Source: Anaeramoeba flamelloides
Taxonomy: Eukaryota; Metamonada; Anaeramoebidae
Reading direction: 5' to 3'
NCBI GenBank assembly: GCA_027625915.1
Contig: JANTQA010000076.1
Coordinates: 1,302,001 to 1,366,000 of the forward strand
Length of the DNA stretch: 64,000 nt
The notes beneath the pieces are model-generated. The model saw only the letters and a list, made by a program, of their open reading frames with translations. It was not told the origin of the DNA and did not search any database. Shown here one piece after another: positions 36,434-48,796 of the stretch. The translations under genes were made by a program, and so were the position numbers. The first letter of the stretch is position 1; each line of letters begins with the position of its first letter.

Positions 36434-37708
36434 ATGTATTATAACAAAAACATTGAGAAAAGGTAAAAACTTTAATTTAAAGGATCTGAAAAGTATAAAT
36501 AAATACTGTTTATTAAGTAATAAACAACTTTTGGAGATTAAATACTCACATTGACTGCTTTAATACAGTATTACAACTTTTTAACATACACCCTAATTAA
36601 ACTATAGAGGAATATAAAAAAATTTTTTTTTTCAATCACAATTATGGAAAATAAGAATTAAATTTTTTTTTATTAAATTAATTAACAAGTTGAAAAAAAA
36701 AAATAATAATTATCCTTTATTATACCCAATCTTTTTTTTGTGTCTTATTGTTTATTTTATACATTATAAGTTATATTATAATTTTTGTTAAAAAGTCTGA
36801 AGGTGTTAATAAAAAAAAAACAAAGAACAAAAAAAAATAGAATAATTTTAATAAAGGGAACTTTTGAGAATTAAATCTTAAGAAAAAAAAGATAATTACA
36901 TTAAAACTTACAATAATTTTCCAAGAACTAACATTCATTTACAGAATGAATGAAACTATATTGTTTCTTTCACATATTTTTTTATTACTCTGAAAATAAG
37001 TACCTTCAATACTTTTAATTTTCTTCTTTTTTTGTTTTATTTAACTTGTCAATTTTGAATTAGCAAAAAGTTAAGAACTAGTTTTTTTTTTTTTTTTTGG
37101 TTTGAAAAAGATATCCTTGCTATCAATTAAGAAAACATCAGCTGACCAAAAAATTATTGTTCAAATATTAAAAATGTATATACAATGATGAGAATGAAAA
37201 TCAACAATTAAAAGAAAAGACTTTAAAAAAAAAAAAAATACAATAAAAAAAAAAATTATTTTAGAAAAATATTTATTGAATTAACAGAGTGTTTTTTTTC
37301 GATTCAAAAAGATATTTTTATATTGTTTTTATCTCATCAAAACAAAATTAACACATAAAATAAATAATAATCTTAGGATTTGAAGTAAATATTAGATCGT
37401 GAATAAGTATAAACCAAAGGAAATGATCTGTACTGATCTAAAAATTAACATTCTCCGATTGATTTTTATAAATGTTGACTATTCTTTTATTTCTCTCAAT
37501 TTAAAATTTATTATATTGAATTAAAAAAAAATACCATTTTCACATCCTATTTTATAATAGTATGAATTTTTGATAAATAACAAAAAAACAAAAGTGTAAC
37601 ATGGCTTACAATATATATGTCATTTTGGTATAAAAACACAAAAATCAAAATAAAAAAAAAAAAAAAGACATTTTTTAAAATAAAAATTATTATAATAAAA
37701 ATCTAAAT
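35338..37708. other. intergenic, convergent 3' flanks of SMC1 and importin-5
   Basis: AT-rich with a (TA)n tract at 36390-36425 and several poly-A and poly-T runs. It separates two convergently transcribed genes. No ORF with coding character and no element ends recognised. Confidence 0.6.
36390..36425. repeat. (TA)n microsatellite
   Basis: About 18 TA units followed by TATGTA variants. Confidence 0.95.
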
Positions 37709-40700
37709 TTATTTATTTGAAATAAACTCCACAATTATATTTATTAAATTTTGATTATCAATAGAAAGCAAAAGTTTTTCAAATTGCTCATTTCCACAAC
37801 TTTCTTTAATCTTTAACAGTATTCTCAGAATTCTATTTGATAATTCTCTGGGAGAATATTTGGTATTAATGATTTGGGCAAATAATTGAATAATTTTATT
37901 CAAATTTTTCCCATTTTCACCCAAGATAATTTCTTCATCCATTTCAATGAAGGAACACAATAATCCGTAAGTTCGAATTATTTGCTTTTTTTTTGTTTTA
38001 ATAGGTAGACAGCGGAACCAAAAATTTAAAAATTCATTATAATTGATTGCCTTTTGTTGATAAAAGCACATTTTGCCCAAAGCCTCCACAGAAAAATCAT
38101 AAACAAATAACTCTTTTTTTTCCAATTTTTTTTCCAATTTCTCATTTTGATTGAGAATGGAATCATAATATAACCCGATTGATTTAATTAAATTGATAGC
38201 AAATTTGAGAGCGAATTTTGCGAAATAATCACCGCCATATTGAGCAAATACACCGACAGAATATACCGCTGTTTGCCTTAAATCCAGATCCTCACTTAAT
38301 ATTGAATCATAAATGTAGTCACCGATATATTGCCAATAGTGTTGGAACAATTCAATTGTGTGACAATTTTCAATTAAAATGGTAAATGTTTTGATGCCTA
38401 AATGGTTTTCATATTTGGAAAATTGTGGTTTTATAATTTCGGAATAATATTCAAAAAGTTGTGTATCAAAAAATTTTAAAAAAATTGATTTATGGTATTG
38501 GAACAAGGGTTCGAATGATTCCACAATCGAGTTGTTTAGAATATTTTCTTTCTTAATTCCCCTTTTAAACCTTAAGTCATCTTCAATGCCCCGTAAATCT
38601 TGATCCTTTTGCTCCTCTTCTAAAATTTTCCTTCGAATTACAGATTGCTCTAAAATAAATGGGATCTGAATAATGTAATCGTTAAAAACTTCAGAATCAA
38701 TTAAATTTTTTGAAATTTTCATTATGTTATTAATGGAATCAATAATATTTCGAACATCTTTGATATTGATATCTTGATAGTTATTTATATATTGATCCTC
38801 ATCCTCATCCTCATCCTCGTTTTCATTTCCATTTTCATTCCTATTTCCCTTTTTGTTTTCGTTTTCATTTTCAAAATTAAATTCATTATCATTTTCATCA
38901 TCACCAGTAATACAAATTATTTCCAATAAATTTAGCAAAATATTTTTGATCAAATTAGTAATGGTTTCTTTGTTAATTTCTTTAATTTCCCCATTTTGGT
39001 ATGCTATTAAATAGACATTAATTAATTGTGGCATCGCCATTGAAGAATATAATCTAATAGTTTTTGATAGTGGTTCAACTAAAGTATTTAAGATTATTTC
39101 AAGCGATTCTTCGGCATAAAGAAAATAATTGTTCGGGATAATTTTTGCAAAATAGTAAATTAACCAAATTGCATCAGATTTTTCTTCAATTTCTGAACTC
39201 CTTATTGTAATCGTTTCACCTTGGTAAAGTGTTTCTTCAAAATCATTATTTTCATCATCCGAACTATCGTCTGTTTCATCGGAAGATTCATCAGATGAGT
39301 CATCAGATGAATAATCTTGATCAGATTGGGTTTGGGTTTCAAAGTTATTAATATTACTTTGTTTTTTTTTTTTTTTTAAATTTACTATTTGGATTTTTTT
39401 TTTTGATGATTCAAGAATGTGTGGCATTGCATATTCCAAAAATGGTATAAATTCTTCTTTTAAAGACGATGAAATATGATACCATGAATGATAAATATAT
39501 GATTTTTCCGTTTCAGTTAATGTTTCCGATTCAATCTCCATAAATTTAAAAATCATTTCCATTACTTCATAAGCATCATCATGAAATATTTTTGCACCAA
39601 CTGATCGTCCAATCATAGAAATACATTCAATAACTTTTGAAATTAGAATTTTGTTTCTATTTTCTATATTTCAATTAATTAATTAATTAATTAATTGTTT
39701 GTTTGTTTGTTTGTTTGTTTATTTATGTATTTATTTATATATATATTTATATTTATAATTGTTATTTATTTATTAATTTTTTTTTTGAAGAAATTACAAT
39801 AAAAACTTACTTTGTGTATTTTGAAAAATATTTTTTAATGTTGGCATTAATGTTTGATAATAACCTTCAAATAATGATCCAATCGTTATTGCAATTGACG
39901 AAATTGTAGGAATTATAGTTGATTGTAAAGAAATATCATTAATTTCTAAAATTTGTAATAATTTATTCATTAAATCGTCAGCATATGGTTCAATAATTTC
40001 CCTAGTGGAATCTTCAACGAATTTCCAAATTGCTTTACATGATTGCAATTGAAGTGGTATTATGGTTTCATCTAGTAATAATACTAATCCCGACAAAATC
40101 TCTTGAGAAAACTGATCCTGTAAATTGTTTGGAAAATCTTTTAATAACCTTTCGATTGTTTGGCAACATTGGAAACGGTTTTGAGGATATTTATCTTGAA
40201 AAGAATCAAGCACCATCTCTGTGATTTCAGTTATTTTTGTAACCATTAAATCGTGTGATGATTTACCTATTGAAGAAAGTGTTCTTAAAGCCGCAAATCT
40301 TTTTTCAAAATCATTCGATTTTAAATATTCTGGTATAATAAGAAATAAAGTTTCCAATACAATTTTCCCTCCTAAAACAGAGCAAACACGAATTAATGCA
40401 TCCTCTCCTAAGCTAACATAATAATACTCATCCTCACTCTATTTTGTGTTATTTTATATATTTATTTATCATTATGTTTTGAATAAGAAAATAATTTGTT
40501 AAAAAAAAGAAAAAGGAAAAGGAAAAGGAAAACAAAAAATTATTATTGTTTTTAATGAACAGTTATAATAAGAACAATTGATTCATTATGTCGCAAAATC
40601 AAGAACATCTGTAATTATTGAATTTATCAATAAAAATACCTTCAGGAAATTACAGATGTTTTAAAAAAGCAATGGCTCAAAGTTTTAAAAAGTGTTTCTC

Positions 40701-43700
40701 AAACTATTTAAAAGAGTGAATCAAACAGTTTGAGCAACACCTTTTAAAACTTTTAAACTCTTTTTTTTTTTTTTTTGAATGGCCGTATCCAGGTTTTTTA
40801 TTACAATTTTTTAATGTTTAATTTATTGTTCAAGAAAATAATGAAAAGAAAAAAAAAGGAATCGCAGGTAATTGTCTTAAGGGGTTTGTAACTATCAGAT
40901 CTTTTCTTAGTAATAAATAAGCTACCTTACCATTTAAAAATGATATGTGAAAGTAGACTTCTTATGGTTGAAAAAGTTGAAATACAAATTATGGTAAAGA
41001 TTTTTAAAAAATTTTAAAATTCAAATTTAGAAAAAAATTCAGATCTCAATGAAAAAATTTAAAATAATAAAAAAAAAAAAAGTAAAAGGATCTCAAATAC
41101 TAAAAATTCATAACAAGAAAAAAAAATTCAGAGGATCTTAAATCATTGATAAAAATTAAAATTGTAAGAAATAATGATTCACAGGATTTCAATAGACAAA
41201 AAATCCAAATTACAAAAAAAAAAAATCCAAAGTGTCCCAATAACAAAAATTCAAATTTAGAAAAAAAAATCAAACTTTTTCTTGTTTTTACATATTAGAC
41301 TTGTAGAAATTTCGTTTTCTTTGCACTGGATAGTTTTCTTTCAGTCCAAAATTAATTTAATTCAATTGAATCAAAATTGTGGTTATTTTATAACTTGTTA
41401 TATTTGATTAAGTAAGGATTTTGTCACATTCTTTCCGTTAAGAAATCATTTGAAAAAAAGAAAAAAAAAATCTTTGAGGATCTCAAAAAGCGCCAAAAGA
41501 GTGACACTTTGAAACTGGATATACATAGTTGGATTTCAAAATCAGAGTTAAAAACAATTTTTATTGAAAATTTAGTATTAGTCTTTGGTTCTTTTTTTAA
41601 AAAAAAATGTTTTGTTTTTCATTGTTGATTTTTAGAAATCTATCATACACCACATACTGATTGGATTTTTAATTCGAAATTAGGCACTAATAGACTAATA
41701 TGAATTCGATTTTAAAAAGAAAATTTTCATCATAATGACTGTACTCTTAAACATGGCCATGATAAAAAACTTTCAAAAAAAAATTAAACATTTGCTAATT
41801 TTGTCACCTTTTAGTTACTTCACTTATATAGAAACACTATTGGCCGTTTAAGAGATCTTTGATCAAAAAATAAGTTTTAAAGATATTTTATAATTTAAGT
41901 TGAAAAATCCAATTTTCCAGGTTCTATTAATATATTTTTTAAATATTCAATAGTAAAAAATTTGAAAATTTTTGCTTATAGCTATGAGGACATTTTATGA
42001 TATTTTGGTAGTAATTTTAAATCTAATAAATATCTTTCAAATGTAGAATCAATTATTTTGACTACGAAAGAATTATTTGTTCTTTTAAATTGGAAAAAAA
42101 AAAAATTTTTTTAGGACACTTTTCCGTTAGGTTTTTTTTAATTTTTGAAATAAATCGAAAATTTTTAACAGTTTTCAGTTTATTCCAAAAAGTAAAAAAA
42201 AAACAAGGACACTTTCGTTAGATTTTCTTGAATTTAAAAGAATTGAGTAAAATCTCTTAGTTTTTACTAGTTTTTTTTTTGAATTCTGGAAAACCGCCGT
42301 TAAGTTTTCTTGAGTTTTGTGTTAATTTGTAAAATAAATAGATTTTCGTTAGGTTTTTTTGAGTTTTCTATTTAATTCTGGAAAACCTAGATACAGAATA
42401 TTTATCATCAGTTATTTTTTTCCCTATTTGAGTTTTTTTAGATAAAGAGTAGTGTTTTCAAAACTATTATTTATTATCCATTTCAAAAAAATATTCTAAA
42501 GTTGAGTTAACAAAAATTCGTTGTCACAGCCATTTAAAAACTTTGACCCCAAAATAGACCTTTTTTTCTAGACTAGAGACTTTTAAAAATCGTAGTACTA
42601 CCAACAACAATAAATTCAATATCCTCAAGATTTTTAAGAACTGGAATGTGGATTAAATTGTGGATTAAATTGTGAATAAACTCTATTAACAAGGATGAAA
42701 TGATAATTGAAGTAAAAGTTTTGTCTAACTTGGAATTTTCAATTTTATTTTTTCATACTAGTGAAGTGATCTCTTATTTGTTAAATTTTTCTGATAAACT
42801 GAAAATATATTTTTGAAATCAATTAAAAATGGAGTATTTTAGTAATTAATTATATTTAAATAATAATTTCAAATCTAATAAGAGTAAATTTCAAATTATT
42901 TGTTTTTTTTTCTTTTTTTCTGTCAAATTTATACACAGTAATTCAAAAATTATTTTTAATCTCGTTTTTAATTTTGAAAAACAAAACATTCTAATTGTTT
43001 AAATGTTCAAGAGCACTGTAAAATAAGTTGCTCTTTTAAATATTTTTTTTAATGAACGGTTTTGAAAGCCAAGTTTGTATATTTGATTTTAAAAAAAGGA
43101 AATTTTCAAATCAAAAATTTTATTAGATTTTTTTTGAATTCTCAAAATAAAATGAAAATTTTTGATTTCAAATTTCCCAAATACTTTGATGATACTGTTA
43201 TTTTCCAACTAACAAAAGAAAATTTTTACTTCAGGTTCCAAAATACAATGAATTAATTATTAGCTGAAAAAACCCAAATATCTTCAAAAAATCAATTAGA
43301 ATTGATATTTTGAGAAATTTAGCTTGTCTTTCTTATTCGACTTTGAGATAAAATTTTAATATCATAAGAATTGGATTTTTACAGTATGGCGTAGCAGAAA
43401 AAAACACAGGATCTTCAAAAATCAATTATCAATTAAAATTCGCTGTTTTTAGAAATTTAATCAAGATCATGATTGCTTCTGACTTTTGAGATCAAATTTA
43501 AAATTTTTTTGACTTGGATTTCACAGTATGTCCCGACACACTTGATTTTTCCATGTGTGTCAAAATAATAGAAGAGAAAAACAAGTAAACCTTAAAGCAA
43601 AAGATAGAATTAATAAAAATATGAAAAGACAAATGTACCATATTTCCCCATATTTCTGGTTTTTCTGTCAGATCTTCGATATTTGTTAGCATCTTTACTA

Positions 43701-44616
43701 ATAAGCTCAATAGTTCTTCAACAAAATTTTCAATTTTTATTGCCATCCCAGATCCTTGTTCGACCAAAACGCACATAAATTCAATTGAAAGGTTTTGAAT
43801 TTCTCTTGACGACTCGTCCTTTTTCGCAATTGGGAAAAGTTTTTGGAGAATGGAGACAAGATAAGGCTTCCATAACCGAGGCGCGTACTCTAGCATTTCA
43901 ATTAATTCCTGAATAACCATCGAAATGATGTCTTCGTCTTCGTCGTTTTCGATTAAATTGCTGAGCAGCGAGACGCAGCTTTCGAAAATTGGCTCAAAGA
44001 CTTGGAGGTCCTGTTCGTATTTGAAGCAAATCAAAAAATAGCCGCATGCATTCAGTGCAGCGATTCTTAAAGACACGGAGTCAACCTTATCGGAAATGTA
44101 AAGCAGTAGCATTGAAAAGATCTTTTCTGATTCCTTGAGCATTGAGTCGCGCTCAATCACTATGAGCTTTGAAAGCAAATACATTGCGATTTCTGCGCTC
44201 ACAAAATCTTGCGATGCATATTTTTCAAGAATCTCGATCATGTTTGGGCAGAACTTTTCAAGCTCAACCTTGATGAGAAGCGATGTTATCACATCACATA
44301 CCCTTTTTTTTAAATATTTGGAATAACTCTCGTTCAGTTGCTTGAAAAGCTCATCCTTGAGTGGCTCAAACGTTTCAATGGAAGAAAACAATTCGTTTGT
44401 CCGATCCATTTTGGAAATTAATTGACGTAACAAGACTAGTGTTAGTGTTTGGATTTGTAAAGACTCTGAAGACAACATTTGCAAATGTAAATCAATACAC
44501 AATAAGGTTTCGTTTGATGCAAATTCTTGATACAAAAATTCTGCTTTTTTTCTTTCTTCATTTTTTGGCGAAAGAATGATTTTCAGCATTTGTTCAAATT
44601 CTTCTTTGGGATCCAT
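37709..44616 (-). CDS. IPO5: importin-5 / karyopherin beta-3 (Kap121-type), three exons
   Basis: HEAT-repeat nuclear import receptor that carries ribosomal proteins, histones and other cargo through the pore under RanGTP control. Exons 44616-43639, 40438-39811 and 39663-37709 give 1186 residues (human IPO5 is 1097). Matching blocks across the family: LGGKIVLETLF near 345-355, a VIECISMIGRSVGAKIF block at about 546-562, an acidic segment at about 648-666 where IPO5 also has one, GLYYD and the diagnostic SVGVFAQYGGDYFAKF stretch near 975. Both introns keep phase: exon 1 ends GNM at donor GTACAT, and exon 2 ends after NTQ at donor GTAAGT. Low-complexity Asn/Glu/Asp inserts account for the extra length. 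The family call rests on order and identity of these blocks; importin-4 or RanBP6-like paralogs are less likely. Confidence 0.9.
39664..39810 (-). other. importin-5 intron 2 (147 bp) with tetranucleotide repeats
   Basis: Contains (AATT)n at about 39672-39695 directly followed by (TTTG)n to about 39720. Donor GTAAGT, acceptor AATATAG. This is the shortest coding intron in the window. Confidence 0.85.
40605..40754. repeat. two consecutive hairpins
   Basis: First: ACATCTGTAATT at 40605-40616 pairs with 40648-40659. Second: AAAGTTTTAAAAAGTGTT at 40679 onward pairs with 40727-40754, arms about 27 bp with small mismatches and a 21-nt loop. Confidence 0.75.
41020..41280. repeat. degenerate tandem units with GATCTCAAAT-like core
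   Basis: Repeating pattern of an A/T tract, AATTCAAATTTAGAAAAAAA, then GATCTCAA or GATCTTAAA, every 45-60 bp. A similar array lies at 55600-55800, and a shared GAGGATCTCAAA then GACACTTTGAAACT block occurs at 41476-41520 and, in variant form, at 56063-56105. Confidence 0.45.
42110..42745. repeat. dispersed repeat H, copy 2 (in importin-5 intron 1)
   Basis: Direct match to 9640-10270 with the same order of landmark words (GTGTTTTCAAAACTATTA, AAATAGACCTTTTTTT, CTAGAGACTTTTAAAAATCG). No ORF. Confidence 0.65.
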
Positions 44617-46252
44617 TTTTTGTTAGTTCGTTGTTGTGACAATTTGTCCTGGTTTTGGTTTGTTGAAAATTTCTATTGAAAAAAAAACTGTTTAATCTTA
44701 CGTAATCTATGAAAAAATGATTTGTGTGTTTTTTTTTTTTTTGGTCAAGTGAAAAGACTTGAAAGATAATTTTGGATTTCTGAAAGATACAAAAGATTTG
44801 TCTTTGATAAGATTCTTTGAGAAAATATCTTTATCTTTTGAAATTTTTCTTTAAAAGAAAAGTTGAAAATTGATTGTTTTGAGTTTAGCAATTTTATTAT
44901 ACCAAATTTATTATTATTCAAAAACTATTCAACTTTTTCGGTCTTTTTAACATTGGAGAAGTTAATTGTTTTTAAACTTCTTTTTTAAAATAATAAAAAA
45001 TATGTTTAATAAAAGAATAAAAAGATTTGAAGATGAAACAGAAATTTGAAAAGCTATAATAATTCGACCAAAATTTAAAAAAAAAACTGCCCCAAACATT
45101 TTTATTCTTTGACTGAATTGAATATTTTGGAATTATAAACAAGAAATATAAAAATAATTAACTTCCCCCCTTTGTTTAATAGGACCTAAAAAGTTGAATA
45201 GTTTTTGAATAATTACAAATTTTGTATAAAAATAATTCAAAAATTTTGATATCGATTTTTTACATTATATGCCAAAGAAAAATTAATATATTCTTGTGTT
45301 AATTTTTTTTTTGAAATATCTGTAAAGATTTTCTTTAAGAGTTCTATGAATATTATTCTCATAAAATATTAAATTTTTAATACATAAAGGCAATAAAAAA
45401 CAATTTATTATCAATTGATTTAAAGTAATTTCAAAATATTCAATAATTTATAAAAAAATATTTCTAGAAAAAAATTTTGAAGCTCAATAATGTGAAAAAT
45501 AAAAATTATAAAATTCACTTTTCTTATCAAAAATTTTTCATCAGATACTGTTATAGTTGAAAACTTGAAGTAATAAAGAAAAATTACTAATAAAAAATTT
45601 AAATTAATTATTTAAAAATTTGAAAAAATGAATAAACTCAGATACGTGATGCTCCACTCTTGGGGGTTGTTCCTATGCTTATTTTTTCACAAATTTATAA
45701 GAATTACGAAAAATCAGAGAATTTTATGCTATTCTTTTATTTTATGTTTTTAATTTTTTTAAAAAACCAATCAACGATAGTAGGATATCAGTGATTAATC
45801 ACAGATTATAAGCTTAATTTCAAAAATAGGGGCAGTCTTTTCATCAGATAGAAATTTGTTTAATTGTTTTTTTTTAAATAATAATATTATTTATTCAAAT
45901 ATTTAGACATAATATCCAATATATATTAATAAATAAAAATATAGTGTAATCATTATATTTTTTGAAAGACAAATGAAAACAGAAAAAAATTATAAAAAAA
46001 ATATTTGTCCCTAATTTTGAAATTTGACTTACACATTTGATTTATTATTGTTAATATTTTAAGAAGGTTTTTACACTTCCTCTGAATTTTGGAGGTAGTG
46101 TCCACAAGTGCTAGGTTTGTGATATTTTCTGTTTTATCTTGAAAATTAATTTATTTTTGGGTGAAATAGAAAATACAAGTAAAATTAGAAATTTTTTTTC
46201 GAAAATTTTAAAGAATAGAATACAATTGAAGATTTTTATTGATTCATTTAAA

Positions 46253-46253
46253 T

Positions 46254-46279
<26 letters not shown>
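46253..46279. repeat. (TA)n microsatellite
   Basis: About 13 TA units. Confidence 0.9.
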
Positions 46280-46285
<6 letters not shown>

Positions 46286-46420
46286 GGTGATATTTCTTCA
46301 ATTCAAAAGATTAAAGCAAAATAAAAAAATCACTCTATTCAATTTTTATTTTTTTAAAAAAATAATAATGAGAGATGAATATCAAATTAAGAATAACTTG
46401 GTGGATATTTTTATGTGTTA

Positions 46421-46619
46421 GATTTGGTTCGTGTTTTAATGAACAAAATGTGAACTAAATTTTAATATTAGTAAATTTCATCGAATTAAGGTACATTTTT
46501 TATAATTTTTTTTTTTTCACAAAATTATTTTACTAAAATTGAATCTTGTGTCTTAATTTGTATTTTTTTTGTTCCTTAATTTCTATTGATAGTTTGTACC
46601 TTAAAAGTGGAACTTGTTG
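46421..46619. mobile_element. family C palindromic MITE, copy 4
   Basis: TA-flanked, 199 bp. The right half is clear (TTGTGTCTTAATTTG, GTACCTTAAAAGTGGAAC); the left half is decayed (GTTCGTGTTTTAATGAAC). Confidence 0.65.
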
Positions 46620-46639
46620 TAAAATTATCATTTTATGTG

Positions 46640-46690
46640 TTTTTTACCCCCCCATCCTGAATTCTCGGGAAATTTCATCAATTTTTATCG
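46640..46690. mobile_element. family G end fragment
   Basis: CCCCATCCTGAATTCTCG followed by GAAATTTCATCAA resembles the left end of family G (CCCTGGATTTGCCTAAATTT). Short and uncertain. Confidence 0.3.
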
Positions 46691-47720
46691 AGTGGTATCA
46701 AGTGTCTAAGTTTTTAAAACATTTAGTAAAATTTCAGCTAAAACCATACTTTTACTGAGTTCTTGTAAACCCAGAAAAACAAACTTGGGATAAAAAGTTT
46801 TAATTTTGTCGAGTAAATAATTAATTATATTTTATTGTCATATATTTATTATTTTTCTGATTATCTCTATATTTTATTTTGATAAAGATTCTTTAATTAC
46901 CCCTTTCTCTGATAAAATTATTAAATTATTTAAGAAATAAATATCTTCCAATTTTACGATTTTAGAGGATTTTGAAGTGAAAAATAATCGATGTATAGAT
47001 TTTCTGAAATTTCAACTCCTAATAAATACTTTTTAAATATATAAATGATTATAGTATTCAGTATTCTTTTAAGTAAAAAAATACTTTTTTTGACATGAAA
47101 AGTAATTTTCCACTACCATTAAATATAGATTGTTTCAAAAATAATTATTTTCACTTTTAATAAACAATAATTTTATGAAATTATTGTTTTTTTGCAATGA
47201 AAAAAATGTTTTCTCAAGTAACTAATAAACGATCTTGGCCATATTAATCAAAAATTTTTTCAAGTGAATGTACTTTTTCCAATTAAGAAAAAAATATTTG
47301 TATTCTGATTCTTAAAATATTTATCTAACAATTGGATTTATCGTTGAAAAAAATAAAGGCGTAGATAAGATTATTGATCATGATTATCTTGGGTTTTATT
47401 AATTTAGTTCTCTTTATTTTAGAAACCATGAGAGACAATTTTTTTTTTTTAAATTTGAAAATTAAAGTAAGAAAAACCGAATTATTTGTGATTGTTGTAT
47501 TTAATTAATTTTTTTTACAAGATCTTAGGTTTTTTCGATAAAGAATAAGTTGCAATATTTTTGGGAACTTGAAAGAAAAATTGATCATTTCTTAAGGGAT
47601 TAGGGTCTCCAAAAGAGCAACCTAAGATTAAAGTGCTTAGTTAGAGAGGTTTAACCATATTATTGCCTCATGTTTCAAGTGTATCAAAAAATTCTACAAG
47701 TCAAGTAGTAATATTTGTGA

Positions 47721-47873
47721 ATCTCATCAATTAAAAATGATAATTTTTTTAGTAAAAAAAACCCAACAATTTCAGAAAAAAATCTCCATTTCACCATAAA
47801 TTTTAAGTTGAATTATCAATATTCAGACCCCAAAGTTGCAAAATATCTATCTCAAATTTGTGGTGAAATGTAG
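47721..47873 (+). other. coding-like island, possible terminal exon
   Basis: Open 50 codons to TAG. The end (LNYQYSDPKVAKYLSQICGEM) has gene-like composition, and a CAATTTCAG acceptor-like sequence lies at 47767-47775. A further mixed-composition stretch at 47640-47735 precedes it. No family recognised. Confidence 0.25.
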
Positions 47874-48481
47874 ATTAAATAGCTAAAAAAAATTTAATTA
47901 TTTTAAAAAATTAAATGATTAAAAAATAGATTCTTTTGACAAATTATTTCTGAAATATGGGAAATATATTGATGTTACAATTAGTTTTATAAAAAGGAAA
48001 AAAAATCATTCAGTCTTTGTGCTTTTATGTTGATGAAATATCGAGTTAATCTTTCAAATAAAAAAAGTATAAAAATTGTTTACTTTTGGAGTTCTAAATA
48101 TGAATTATTAAATAGTCTAATACTGTGTTTTGGGTTTCTATTTTTTGATTCGGAAAAGGAATTAAAAAAAAAATTTCCAAAATCAAAATTTATAAAAGTG
48201 ATTCTTTGTAAAAAATGAAATAATTTATTGTGTAATAATATTTAGAATATTTTTTTGAAAACTATTAGAACTATGCTACACTAATATCATTTCCACCCAG
48301 TTTCAACATACTTTTATTATAGAGAAATCTATGGTGACGCTAATACCTAATTGGAAAAAGACAGTAATTTAAATATATTTCTAAATCCTTTTCAAATAAA
48401 AAAAAATCTCAAGGAATATTTAGGGATGAGGGTGATATCTTTTTATAGAATAAATTACAAAAAAAATTTAACAAACAAAGC

Positions 48482-48738
48482 CTGGGCTTTGAACTATAAA
48501 TGGGAAAAATTTTCACTTCATTATATATATCCTTTTTCAAAGAGAGGTTTCAAATTAGAATCTATTTATTTGAAAAGCTCTTATTATAAAAGGCAAATAT
48601 GGACAAGAAAGTTAAAATTTTTTGCCATTTAGAAATCCAATGTCAGTAGAAACCACAAATTACAATCTGTTTCCATGAGAACTCTATTTTGAAAAGGAAA
48701 ATATTGGAAGGAAAATCAAGTAAAATTGTTACCCGTTT
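48482..48738. mobile_element. two adjacent family F elements directly upstream of the FHA-kinase start
   Basis: 48482-48646 is a full palindromic copy (AACTATAAATGGGAAAAATT on the left, TTTGCCATTTAGAAATCC near the right). 48648-48738 matches the right half of another copy (ATCTGTTTCCATGAGAACTC, GGAAAATATTGGAAGGAAAA). The second ends about 60 bp before the ATG, so it lies in the promoter or 5'UTR. Confidence 0.6.
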
Positions 48739-48796
48739 ATCTCCAAATACAATTAAAGTAAAAGATATTTTCATTTTTTCACTAATTTCTTTTATC

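Larger units (their letters stand above)
40439..43638 (-). other. importin-5 intron 1 (3.2 kb)
   Basis: Donor GTACAT, acceptor AAAATAG. Contains a pair of hairpins at 40605-40754, degenerate tandem units around 41020-41280 and dispersed repeat H copy 2. No coding island found. Confidence 0.8.
44617..48796. other. intergenic between divergent importin-5 and FHA-kinase genes
   Basis: Contains the promoter regions of both genes. Listed items are a TA tract, C copy 4, a G fragment, a coding-like island and two F elements. A region-wide AT skew obscures any promoter motif. Confidence 0.6.

Noticed and set aside
46546..46758. 70-codon plus-strand frame
   Set aside because: It is composed of the right half of a family C element plus a family G fragment.
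48351..48632. 93-codon plus-strand frame
   Set aside because: It starts at TTG, and its second half is the family F palindrome.
48689..48796. N-terminal extension of the FHA-kinase starting at TTG
   Set aside because: It has no ATG and overlaps a family F element; the ATG at 48797 is the natural start.
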